A DNA stretch of 64,000 nucleotides from Pseudoscleropodium purum (lineage: Eukaryota; Streptophyta; Bryopsida; Hypnales; Brachytheciaceae). Every line of letters starts with the position of its first letter. The first letter of the stretch is position 1. The DNA is taken from NCBI GenBank assembly GCA_963969395.1, contig OZ017802.1:20243410-20307409 (forward strand), written 5' to 3'. Of the stretch, positions 38,797-49,937 are shown piece after piece. A program made the position numbers and the translations under genes. The notes below the pieces were generated by a model, which saw only the letters and a list, made by a program, of their open reading frames with translations, was not told the origin of the DNA and ran no database searches.

Positions 38797-40176
38797 CTAA
38801 GCAACAGCATCCCATCGAAGCTCGAACATGTCACCGACAGGATCAACAGGACTCCACCATGGAATCTCATTAGAGATTATTTGCCACTCGCTCGTAGACA
38901 AATCGAAAAGCAATGTTCTCTTGGGCGGAGTTTCATCATCTTCACATCCTTCATGATATGCAATCACTAACAAAAAGTCTTGGCATCCAAAAAGTTGTGT
39001 CTCCAACTCGACATCTCCTTCATATCCAGATACTTCATCCAGTTCAAAGCACTCGTGAACCTTCAGTCGAACCCAATGTGGCTGGCAACTTTGGGCTTGG
39101 AATTCCTTGAGGACGTATTCTTGATTATGATTCACATGTAGGATAAACAGGCGGTCTTTCACGAGAACGCTTTTGTCCCGAGATCTGCAGAGATGGCCAG
39201 CATCAAGCTCAAGCAAGGTAATGCTTGCACAATCATAAGCCCAAGGACCAACTTTCTCATTCGCCACACGTCGATTACCAGGGCCATAACTCTTCCACGA
39301 GTAGCGCCGGCTAAAAAGATTACTAGGGCCATAACTCTTCCACAAGTAGTGCCGGCCAAAAATGAGATCTGAAAAGATGTTTGGCTTACTCCACTTTCCA
39401 GTCAAGGAGCTGAAAATCCTTACTACCGCATCGCCTCTGCGTTCATTCTTGCTTACCACTAGCACCTTGTAGCATTTGGAGTCCCGGTCCATCACCAATT
39501 GGACTATACGAGGCTGAATTCGACTCAGGGAAGACGACGACGGAAGTTCTCTCCCTTGCATTGTCAACGGATTGAACACTACTATTTCCATCTCCTTGTC
39601 TTGGGCGGTGGAAACAAGGCACAGTAACCCTCCATTACCAGCCAACATTGTGTCACAAGTCTCTAGTTCACAAGTTTCACGTATGAAACGGTGCCATTCT
39701 TTTCCCTTGCTATCAAATAACCTTACAACTATAGGCCCATTATCACCGTCACATTCACTCCCTTCACATACTAGAGCAAACAGGTTGGGATTTCGTTCTG
39801 CACAAAGCTTGGTGAATCCAGGAGTCACTCCTATCACATACCTGTCCCACGTCTTCGAAAGAACTCGAAGGCAAATAATATCACGCAATGGCAGGCAAGC
39901 AAAAACGCGTTGCAAGAGCTCCTCTGGCAGCAAGCTCCATACAGAAGGGCACAACGGAGCACACTCACACACATGTGCAACTCCAGTCAGGTAATCGTGA
40001 ATGCCGACGGTGGCTAATTCGCTCTTGAACGTGTCAATGTCATGCTTAAGAAGCACACTTTGTTCCATAAGCTGTCGAGATCTTTTCTCCAACAAACGAC
40101 GGGTCTCACGAACTTTGGCCCTCTTTCTTTTGCCAAGTCTGGCAAATGCAGAGGCATCCTTCTTTGTGAACTCCAT
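38797..40176 (-). CDS. F-box protein, intact copy (459 aa)
   Basis: A single uninterrupted frame of 459 residues. A basic N-terminus (KRKRAKVRETRRLLEKRSR, about residues 17-35) could be a nuclear signal or coiled coil. The F-box lies at about residues 78-115 (VWSLLPEELLQRVFACLPLR, DIICLRVLSKTWDRYV). The C-terminal half has repeated beta-strand blocks of the plant F-box-associated/kelch-like type (GPIVVRLFDSKGKEWHRFI, AGNGGLLCLVS, KEMEIVVFNPLTMQGRELP, VRIFSSLTGKWSKP, LLELDAGHLC). F-box proteins of this build are substrate receptors of SCF ubiquitin ligases; the substrate cannot be read from sequence. At 39285-39375 a 45-bp in-frame duplication repeats a W-K-S-Y-G-P block. The gene sits at the inner end of the right arm of the large inverted repeat and has a spliced leader at 40177-41315. 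Confidence 0.9.
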   Translation of the reverse strand: MEFTKKDASAFARLGKRKRAKVRETRRLLEKRSRQLMEQSVLLKHDIDTFKSELATVGIHDYLTGVAHVCECAPLCPSVWSLLPEELLQRVFACLPLRDIICLRVLSKTWDRYVIGVTPGFTKLCAERNPNLFALVCEGSECDGDNGPIVVRLFDSKGKEWHRFIRETCELETCDTMLAGNGGLLCLVSTAQDKEMEIVVFNPLTMQGRELPSSSSLSRIQPRIVQLVMDRDSKCYKVLVVSKNERRGDAVVRIFSSLTGKWSKPNIFSDLIFGRHYLWKSYGPSNLFSRRYSWKSYGPGNRRVANEKVGPWAYDCASITLLELDAGHLCRSRDKSVLVKDRLFILHVNHNQEYVLKEFQAQSCQPHWVRLKVHECFELDEVSGYEGDVELETQLFGCQDFLLVIAYHEGCEDDETPPKRTLLFDLSTSEWQIISNEIPWWSPVDPVGDMFELRWDAVA

Positions 40177-41315
40177 TGGAAAGGCTAGGATCCAGTAAGT
40201 GATTCTTCGCGTGTAGGCTTTCTGTCTGTGCAGCCAAACATGAAACCAAATATTAGGGAGACAAGAGATAAATCAGTCTTTGCAGAACCAATGCTTTCGA
40301 CCATGGACAAAGGAAAAATGTCAATTGAATGAAAGCGCGTATATAACAGGCAACCACCAAATGGAGAACTCGAAAGCCCTACTTTCGCTCTGTCCAAACC
40401 TAAAATACGATAATGGAGTGGAGGGCCATGGCCGACTACACCCAAACCCCGCTGCAACAGAAGTCCCCAATTCTGAACGCCGACAACGACGATCACCAAC
40501 AACCGAAAGTGCATAACATGGTGGGGTAATAGAAAGAGAGTCAATTGTTATTGCCAAGGAATATATGGTAATATGTGTACAAGGTGACATTCCTCGGGAA
40601 TATCAAGCGACGGAAGTTGTCATGCCTCGGGAACATCAAACAACTCAAGCTAATTATCAGGATATGCATATTTTCTACTTTTAACGACAAAGTCAGTATC
40701 TAGTCTGGTAATTACACCACCAGACATGCACCATGGGTTTTATCAAACAGAAATCTAGATGTTCTCTACAAGTTTTCTACCGTAAACATTTTTCCAATAT
40801 AACGAGCATAAATGCACATGAAATACTACAGTACTGAACGCAATTCCCTTAACTGACATGAGCAAGCAGGACATCAAACCAACCAATTGAAGTCCCTTGT
40901 AGTCAATTAAGAGATGAATTGCAACGTACCAAGCCGTCTCCGCTTCCGTCAACTCCATCGCTGAAGCTCCATTCCCTATATTCAAGGTTTGCAGCAGAAG
41001 GAACAGAATGAATTCATACGAATCAAGCTTGTGTACTCCACATCCAAGCAATGTGCAGCGGTTCATGCAAATTTAAAACGGAGCTTCAAGGAGGCGCGCG
41101 TGGGAACTCGGTGGCATCAGAAACGACAGAAATTGGAAAGTTTCAGCAAGAAAGGAAAGAAGAATATGAAAGCGCGGAAAACTTGAACTGAAGCGTCCGC
41201 AAGCGCTACAAGACCTCGCACGGGCGGCGCCATTGCAAGGCAGGCGAGAGAGGCGGGCGAGCTTTCGAGAAAGCCAGTTTTGGTGGCAGACTACCGGGAC
41301 TACCGGTGGCATTAA
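40177..41315 (-). promoter_or_regulatory. Promoter and spliced 5' leader of the intact F-box gene
   Basis: Shared with 31905-33037. The GC-rich outer part (about 41075-41315) is the likely transcription start region. A leader exon ending GGAGACGGCTTG before GTACGT (minus strand, near 40930) contains an upstream ATG followed by a stop within eight codons. An acceptor TGCACAG lies about 50 bases before the F-box start codon. Confidence 0.5.
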
Positions 41316-42545
41316 TGAGGAAATTATAATTAGGAAATTATAATGACAATTGTCAAAAATCTTTAAAAGTATCAACACTGATTTCCGAAAGCAATGGAAA
41401 TATGTGAGTTTGTAAGGTATAAGAATCCCGCCAAATTTAGCAAGAATAAAATGACCACATAATTTTTTTTTTTAAATACCCAATGTTAGTTAGAAGGTTC
41501 AATTTAAAGTTCAAAGATTATATACCATCAAGAAATTTTTTGATGGTAACATGAAGGAATTACTTCATCAAAATTATAGGAGAATGGAGGTTGGAGAGGT
41601 TGTTTTTATAATGAAATTATTTATTACTCAAGAACCTTCAAAGTATTGGGGATAATTTGAAGATGAGACCTTGATCTTTCATTGTCAAAAGGTAGTGGTA
41701 AATGTGTTCAAAGTAAAATTTTAGACCTCATTTTTGCATAGTAAAATGACATTTATAAAAAAAGAAAAGAAAATAAAGAAAAATTGAGAGATAAATTTAG
41801 CTTTCATCTTCAAAAATCCTTTTGTCATTATGAGCCTCCAAGCAAAATTTATCAACAAAATTCAAAAGGGATGTTTGAAAATGTCAAAGAAAATGTTCCT
41901 TTCAACTCTTCCCTAAAATTTGTTCATAGCTTTTTGATTGCCAGATCAAAATCTTAAAAAGATTTAAAAAAATGAAAGATAGCTTCATTCTCCACGTTAA
42001 CTTAGTTCAAATTTTTTGAAAAAAATGATTTAACTATGCCTAAATGATAGTTCAAATTACTTTTTAAAATTATTTTATTATACCTAAATGAGGTCTAAAA
42101 TTCTACTTTGAACACATTTTCTATTTTTTAATTAACTACGAGTGGTTAATCTTTTACTAATCCTAACTATGTACATATCCCACATAGGTTGTTTTATCTC
42201 TTACCATCCAATTTGTATAAAGAGCTTGTCTTTCTCAACTTAATACACATTACTGAATTGTTTTTGGAGCTACATGCCAAATATCTAAGATGATGAAAAT
42301 TGCAATAATTATTTTGTTTCTACCAAAGTTAAAAAACGAAATTTTATTAAATATTCAACAGAAGATGCCAAATTTGAAGTACTATGGTAATTTTCCAATT
42401 AAAATTGTGATGTCTATGAATTTTTGAAGTAGTCTACCCTAAAACTATAAAATCACTCATAGAGTGAAGATATAAATGTCTCATAAACAATCAATATTGC
42501 CTTTCACTATTCAAAGATTGGTATGTTATCCTTAGTTGGCATTAA

Positions 42546-42767
42546 CCTATAAACAACATGGCAGACAATTTTTGGCTGATGAATGATAAAAAAATCTTCT
42601 ATACAAGATAAAAGTGCAACTATTCATCCTCCAAATTTTGTTTGAAAAGGAAATGTCTTCTATAGTAGCTTTGACTTTGAATAATTGCTTTTGCATTTTT
42701 TTAATCTAGAAATTTACACTATACCAAAACAAATGATTTTCACAATGACCACCCTATCATTGAAGGA
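42546..42767. mobile_element. Foldback-family MITE, 222 bp (right arm only)
   Basis: Starts CTATAAACAACATGGCAGAC and contains AAAAGTGCAACTATTCATCC. It is flanked on both sides by ATTAA, a plausible target duplication. The empty site is visible in the left arm near 30385-30395. Confidence 0.65.
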
Positions 42768-43388
42768 TTAATATAGTGATTCTATTAGAAAATGAACAAA
42801 TATGGATGAGTTTTTTGCATAGAATTGGGGCCAATAGTTGGATGACGGAATTAGGCAGCTAGGAAAAATGGGCTAGTCTATTTTAATTAGGGTTGGGCAA
42901 TTGCAAAGAAAACTTCTCTTTTCTAGCTATAATTCTTGCACTACAACTCCCAAAGACTTAAGATTTAAAGATAAGGTACTTGTGACTATTTATGCACTTT
43001 GGCAAAAAATTATATTAAAAAAAAGTGTTTTATCATCTTACACTAGCCCTTAATTTTTTTGCTACAACTACCAATTTGGAAATTTTTAGTACTATCTTCA
43101 GCCCCTTCAAAACAAATTTAAAGCCAAAATTTAGGGAGATGGTCTTATTGTAGACTAGCAACTATTATTTAAAGAGATTATAAAAAATTGATTAATTCTA
43201 TATTATATAGAAGTCTATAAAGTAAGCTTCTTTTTTTGTGCATTTTGAAATATGTTAAATATAATTTTGGTCATTCATTTAGTTGATGACAATTTCTATT
43301 GAGTTGATACAAATGAAAAAATTGTATTTTGTTTTTAAGAAAATCCTATTTTTTACAAATTATTAAAAACTTTAAAGTACATATTCTT

Positions 43389-43508
43389 ATGAAACTCATG
43401 GAAGTAGACTTCATGAAACTCATGGAAGTAGACTTCATGAAACTCATGGAAGTAGACTTCATGAAACTCATGGAAGTAGACTTCATGAAACTCATGGAAG
43501 TAGACTTC
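43389..43508 (+). repeat. 24-bp tandem repeat, five perfect units
   Basis: Unit ATGAAACTCATGGAAGTAG plus ACTTC, 5 x 24 = 120 bases. Because the unit is a multiple of three it stays open on both strands (MKLMEVDF on the plus strand). The matching place in the left arm (about 29785) has only the single flank sequence, so the array arose after the duplication. Confidence 0.95.
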
Positions 43509-44823
43509 ATTTTTACAAATTTTCATTTTCTTATCATCCCTACATGAACTCATCTTGAATCTTGCACAATATTCATAAAGTATCAAGTGATTGCACTAGT
43601 TGCATTGTTGAAAAATAGACAAAACTTGTTTTTTAATATATTTGGATGTACTTCACCCATTTTCTATAGCTCTAATAGTGTGCTCTTCAAAACATTTATA
43701 ATCCACATAGTGAATGCTAGCTCTCATAGGGTATTATCTTGTAGTTTTGTCCATGACTAAAAATATATTTGAGACAAATAAAAAGCTCTACAAGGAACAA
43801 AGAATGATTCTTTTTCATCTAAAATTTTGGGAATCATCAATACAAGCCATATCAAGGTGTGGATACCAAAATCTCAGTGAATGATTATACTTTTAGATAA
43901 ATATTGATTCCCAAAATATGGATCATTGTATAGTATATTTTGGCATTTGTGCTCTTTTCTTTAGATATGAATTTAAGCGACATAAACGATCTTTATCAAG
44001 TTTGATTCCTACTATTTATGTAGAATTTATTAAGTCTAGTTTCTTTTCTAATTTAGAATTTGAACAGTTCTTCAAATACACATGTTTTATTGGAATTTAA
44101 ACTTTTGAACTATAACCATAAGTGCCAATTTTCTAATTTTAAAATGACATGGTAAACTTTTCCTAATATGGTGTTTGAAATCAAAATGTACACCTATGAA
44201 AAAAATTTCATATTTGTTAAGTATATATTGTATATGATATGAATTTTTATCATTTTTTATTCAAAATTTATAGTAATTTCAAAAATTCATAAAAAATTGG
44301 AATTCTGAAGTATTATAGAAGGCATGTGAATTATTTTCTAAAAAATCAAAAAATCAAAACTCCATCAATTTTTCAATGGCAAAATGAAGTATTTAGAATA
44401 AATATCTTTGATGTTTGACCACAAGGTTATAGACTTTGGCGTTTTAGGGCTAACCTTGAAATGCTTATGTAGCCCAAAAATAGTTGATAAATGGTCAAAT
44501 AGGCCTTCATCTAATTGAAGAATGGATGATTTTCATCCAATTTTTTTTGAAGAATTCTTTTAATGTGTAAGCATCATTTGGTGGTAGATGAAGCCCCTCA
44601 TTAAGGAACTTCAAAATGTTTTAGAGCAAAAGAGGCTAAATCCACAAATCACAAAAGATGCCTTGTGAGGGAATGTAGTATTGCCTACTTCTAGTGTTCT
44701 TGATCTAAATTTTTGCCTTTAAAATGATATTTTTCAATTTGAGAACCACTAATGAAATAAAATTTATTAAGTCTACTTTCATGACAAAAAATTTAAACCT
44801 TGCATCGGGCCATTTGACTAGAT

Positions 44824-44824
44824 G

Positions 44825-44886
<62 letters not shown>

Positions 44887-44887
44887 T
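44824..44887 (+). repeat. AAT microsatellite, about 21 units
   Basis: Uninterrupted ATA/AAT triplets in AT-rich DNA. Confidence 0.95.
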
Positions 44888-46049
44888 TTAAAATTTTTGC
44901 CCACATGATCATTGTATGTGCTATTTAAAACCAGGGATTAAATATTCTTTTACTAAAAAAAAAAACAAAAAAAAACAAAATACTTCTTTATTTCCCTAAA
45001 TTAGCAGAATTGTAGAAAGTCAAATAGACCACTAAAGGGGTCAGATTTTCTGTAATGCTACAATAATTTGAACTTTTGTAAAATCCCTAAAATTGTTTAT
45101 TTTATTTGAACTTTGGACCTATTATCATGTTCTATAAAGTTTCTTATTATAGAAAAATAGTGAAATTTGATTTAGAGCATAATGTTCAACATTTTAAGTA
45201 TATACCAATGGAAGAATTTTTTAAAATTTATTTAGCTTGTTTAGTATTTGATATGAATTTTCTTTAATTTTTTCTCAAAATTTCAAAAAAATTCTGAAAA
45301 TTTTAAGGCATGTACATTTCATCTATGATAATCTTTCAAAAATGAAGCGTCTAAGATAGAGGCTTTTGATGTTTGAAAACAATCATGGTCATAGGCTTTA
45401 GCATTTCATAGATAAACAAGTCAAGCTATCACTTATTTTATATCCTTTCTCTAAATTTTTAAATTCCATTTGTGCTAATAAATTAAATCTTTTTTTTTTA
45501 ATGTGCAATATGGGGCCAAATTGTACCAATCAAAATTAAATCTTTGATGATTGTCAAATAATAATAGTCATTTTTTACTTAAAAATTTTCATTTCTATTT
45601 AAAATGTAGATTTGCCAAATTTGGCTTATAAAGAACAAAGTGGAAATGAGTTATTTAACTCTAGAGATGGATAAATGTAGAAATCTAATGCTTCATTTTT
45701 TCTCTAGGGCAGTGCCTTTGGCTTTCGCTATTTGTTATTGGTTTACTTTACAAGACTATAAACCATCCCATAAAGTGTGACAAGTAGGGTGAATTTGTTC
45801 TTCACACATATCCAAGCAACTAATTGGGAGCCTCTAATTGCAATTATGAATTCAATGTTTGCAACTTTTTTCATGTGTGAAAAATAGAAGAATTCTTGCA
45901 TTTTTTTCTAGGGATAAATTCACCATACTTGTCACATTTTATGGAATGGGTTTAAGTAGAGTCGTTTACTTTTTGGAATAAACTCTAGGTTTAAAAAAAT
46001 TTATTACTTCACTAAATTTTTATATGATCACCATCCCAACACTCTCTTG

Positions 46050-46145
46050 ATCCATAAATGACATTGAGGACATTTTTTGGCCAATGAATGACAAAGATTC
46101 TCTCCATGTTAGACAAAAGTGCAACAATTCATCAACCAAATTTTG
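46050..46145 (+). mobile_element. Single arm of the foldback MITE family
   Basis: CATAAATGACATTGAGGACA followed by GCCAATGAATGACAAAG and AAAAGTGCAACAATTCATC; related to 26985-27145 and 42546-42700. Confidence 0.5.
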
Positions 46146-46250
46146 TGTGAAAAATATCAGTATTTAACAATACACTAGGATATAGGACACCCTCAAATGG
46201 TCCTAGTAGTGTGTGCCGTGGTAGTGACACTAATCATCTACCATAGTGTA

Positions 46251-49022
46251 GATAATCAAATAGGACTAAGACTTGTATTTTGTTTGAGACAATTGAAGGA
46301 TAGTTTGAGGCTTTTTGATGATTAAGTGATCTTTTCCTAGTGTCCAAATTGAGTGTTTTGGTTACTAATTTAGTTCCAAATGGGAATCTTTTTGCTGTCT
46401 AGTAAGTATTTGGTTAAGTTCCAAGTCAAAAGTTCAATGATGAGTTGGTGAGTCAATAGTGGATGCCAACTGGGTTAGTGTTCAAGTTTGAGTCAATTGG
46501 GTTTTCAACCAAATTGGATGAATGGCCGGCAGATGGAGTTGGATTTTTTGTTATTGTTGGTGTTTTGTGAAATCACAATTGGAGGTCAAAAAGTTGTTTG
46601 TCTTTCTTGATTTGGTAATTGTCTTTGTGAGTCCTATTAGGTCCCGATTTGGAGTCATTTCTTTCACCCATTGTTGAGCAAATATCCAGTGCTTGTCCCA
46701 GTCGGTCAAGGGTGTATATAGTTCGTACTCATTGTGTCTATATTCATATGTGTGATTCTCGATGGAGAAGTGTGTCTATGTTAGTCCAAGTTTGTTCAGA
46801 GTGATTGAGTGTTTGAGTCTATGTCCTAGTCAAGATGTATATGTGCCAGTGTATAGCGGTGTATTGATGTGCAGAAGCATGAAAACTTTAATTGAAGTTA
46901 TCCAAGTTAGAAGTTGATTAGTTTATAATGTGAGTAGGAAAGTGAAAATGAAGCTTAGTTAAAGTAGTGAAGATTTGCAAATCCTAACTAGAATTTGTAG
47001 AATGTTGACACTAAAATGTACTAATTGGAGAGTTGATTAGAGATTAATAGATAGATCAGGAATTAAAATGATGAACAATATTGTTAAATCTGTAACAGTG
47101 ACTTAATCACTAATTTAGAATTTAAATGAAAATGTAATTCAACCGAGTTGGTGTTGAGTGTATGTGGAGTGCTTAATGTTGTATCCAAATTGTGTGAATG
47201 TATGAGATCAAAATTTTGAGAATTGGAGAAGTGCCCAAATTGGATATTATTTGCAGTCATACGTGAATAATTTAATCCAAATTGTGTATGTAAATGTCGT
47301 TGTAGTAATTTTAGAGAATCCAAGTTGTAAGTTAGTTGAATAATTTGTATTTATGATTATTGTGCTTTTAAGGATGAGATCAAATGTATGTTTGAGTCCA
47401 AATTGGAATGTAGAAAGTCAATATTTGTAATAGCCCTAGTCGGAGTTATTTAAAGCCTGAATGTTGTTGTTAGAGTATTTCAATTAGTTTTTGATTTGTA
47501 AATGAGATTATGTGATGAGTGACCAAGCTGGAAAGGATTGCCTTAGTATGGAAAATTTTAAAGATATAAAAATCAATTCCAAATCAGTTAAAAGAAGTTG
47601 TAAATTTTGCAAGTGTCAAAGTTATGAGAAGCCAAATTGTAGAGAAAAGAGCAAGATTATTTGGTTGGTGAAGGAAGATATAGTGGTTCCCAAGTTGGAG
47701 ACAAAGAATTCAAAGTAAATTGATTTCCAATTTGGTAGTGCAACGACTTATTAGTTAGTATCAATCCAATCCAATTCGGAAGGGAAGAAACCTGGTAGGT
47801 ATACAACAATTGCAGTAGAGTCATCCAATTTAGGAATAAAAATTGAAAATCCAATTCGGAAGTACAAGTTGGAAGAATAAAATGTATTTTGTAAAGATTA
47901 AAGGATGAAAAAATAAAGATAAAGAAAATAATAAACAATTTGGAAGAGTTCCTAACCCTTGTGGCCTTTAAGAGTGGAGTGAGAAATTTAGTGATTAGCT
48001 TCATTACGTGAGGAGAATTATTTATGTATGTGGTTAAAGAACATATTTTCTATAGTATTCTACAATTGCAATGACTCTATTTAGAATTCAAATAGAAGTA
48101 ATCCTATTATATTAGCCTCCCTAGGAACGAATTTTTATTATTTGCTTGGGATTTGATTTTTAAAATGACAACCTAAGTTTATCTACAAATAGTCATTCAA
48201 CATTGATAATAACAATGAGTGGAAATTGCACTTATTCATTTGCAAATCCTACCAATTTTTATACTATGCTAATTACACCTATAATGGACTGAATAAGCTC
48301 TATGACAAAACCAATGTGCTATAGAAAATGAAAAACATTTTTTGCACATTGCTAAAGAATTATGAATCAAATTGCAAGTGGCTCCATAATTTTTGGATGA
48401 ATTGTGAATTATTTACAAATTTTCAAAGACTTAAGATGTAGGGTGCTAAAAGTATCATGTAGGTGATGCAAAAATAAATTTGATGCACATAAAGAGATAA
48501 CAGAAGAGAGAAGTTGAAACAACATTAAATACATCCAAAATTGACTACTTGTAGAGTTGCTAGCTCCACAATTCTATTAATATAATTGTACACTCAAGAG
48601 ATTTATTGAACATTTGTCTTTGTTATGTACACCATTTGGAGAATTTTCCCTAAAAATAGGGGTTCTCCCTTCAAAAATAGGGGTTGAATTTGAGGAAAGG
48701 TCCATTTGAGGTTTAGTTACCTTAGATGAAGATTTTTAACAACTATATTGAGAAAGATTCCTTGCTTGAATAGATATAGTAGAGATATTTGTACTCTAGA
48801 CAAAAATCTTCACCAAAAGTATAAACTTAGAGCATAACCACATCAATTAGTGTAGTTCTACTAAATTATCATTATTAGTGGAGTTGAAATGAATGGAAGT
48901 AGACAGTTTATTATATCACACAATCTTTTATGGTGACACTCATTTGCTAGGTGACACTAATTTTCTACTCACTCATTCATAAGACAAAGCATTGTAGCTT
49001 AGCTAGGAATTGCACCTTAATT
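46251..49022. other. Intergenic DNA, partly G/T-skewed
   Basis: 46250-47950 is unusually rich in G and T on the plus strand, with frequent short motifs such as CCAAATTGG and AGTCCAAGT, unlike the A/T-balanced DNA around it. I see no primer-binding site, paired LTRs or coding domain. 48000-49022 is plain AT-rich DNA. Confidence 0.4.
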
Positions 49023-49937
49023 CTTAACCTCTAAAGGACCAAGGTGTATTTTTTGGTAATATAACTTTTTTGGGCAAGTGCATGTGAGTGGAAATTTCCA
49101 TATTTCTAGCCCAAATTTTAATAGAAGGTATAGACGAGGAATATTTTTGATGTGCACAAATTTCAAGACATTTGGAAATATGAATCAAAAGTCATGGCCT
49201 AATATATAGTTTGAGCAAATATGAAAAAATCATTTTTTTCAAAAATAAAAATTTGAAATTAATTTTCTTTCTCTTTATATATACAAAGATAAAGATTTGA
49301 ATCATTCCATTTTGAACAATTAGTCAAAAGTTATGAGGTGTTTTAGTTTGTGGGCAGTTATGGATTCTCTACTCCAAAATAAACTTTGAAGTCCATTATT
49401 CAACTCAATTTTGAATATTTTTCAAAAAACATAAAAATATTAGGTGAATATTGTTTATTACAACATTACAACTATTGGACTTGGCATTTTTTAATTCCAT
49501 AACTAAATTATTAACAATTTAGTGTTTGATTCATTCTCTACTTCTTTCTACTTACTATTTTTTTCTTATATGTTGTACAATTTCAAATGATCTGAAATTT
49601 TTCAAGCATTTAGCCAACTTGCCTTGAAAAATAAATCCAAAGAGTTGAAACCATTTTGGACATTTCTTCATACAAATGTGACCTTGTGAAGTGCAACTAC
49701 CTGGTTTTTTGCAGGGCCCAAAAAAGGCTTTTTGTCAATTTAAATGCAAACATCTTGCAATCTACATAGTGGAAATTTCTGGAATTTTTTCCACATATTT
49801 TAAAATTATCATACTACAAGATCCTATAGTTGAATGTGTCAAAAAAAGTTTTTAAACGTTTTTCAATACATGTCTTCAAAATGATAGTTTTTGAGCTTTT
49901 TTGTTGAAAACATAGTCAAGGAACTTTAGGGGTTAAA
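49023..49937. mobile_element. 915-bp MITE abutting MITE copy 3
   Basis: Left end CTTAACCTCTAAAGGACC. The reverse complement of the right end is TTAACCCCTAAAGTTCC. The interior is unlike the 650-bp family although the outermost ends share TTAACC and CTAAA. The right end overlaps the start of the next element. Confidence 0.55.

Larger units (their letters stand above)
39571..46250 (-). repeat. Right arm of the very large inverted repeat
   Basis: Inverted partner of 26330-33632 (landmarks listed there). Insertions found only in this arm are a 222-bp MITE at 42546-42767, a MITE arm at 46050-46145, the 24-bp tandem repeat at 43389-43508 and the AAT microsatellite at 44824-44887. 41330-42380 has little or no visible match in the other arm. 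Confidence 0.85.

Noticed and set aside
39572..39994. Open frame antisense to the intact F-box gene
   Set aside because: Shadow of the coding strand; Ser-rich composition follows from the opposite codons.
43389..43508. CRISPR array
   Set aside because: Units are contiguous with no spacers and the DNA is eukaryotic nuclear.
43329..43586. Repeat proteins MKLMEVDF (+) and HEFHEVYF (-)
   Set aside because: Open only because the tandem unit is 24 bp; no start context or transcript evidence.
47512..47718. Small Cys/Lys-rich frame (CKFCKCQSYEKPNC) resembling a zinc knuckle
   Set aside because: Spacing does not match CCHC or other zinc motifs, and no other retroelement domain is nearby.
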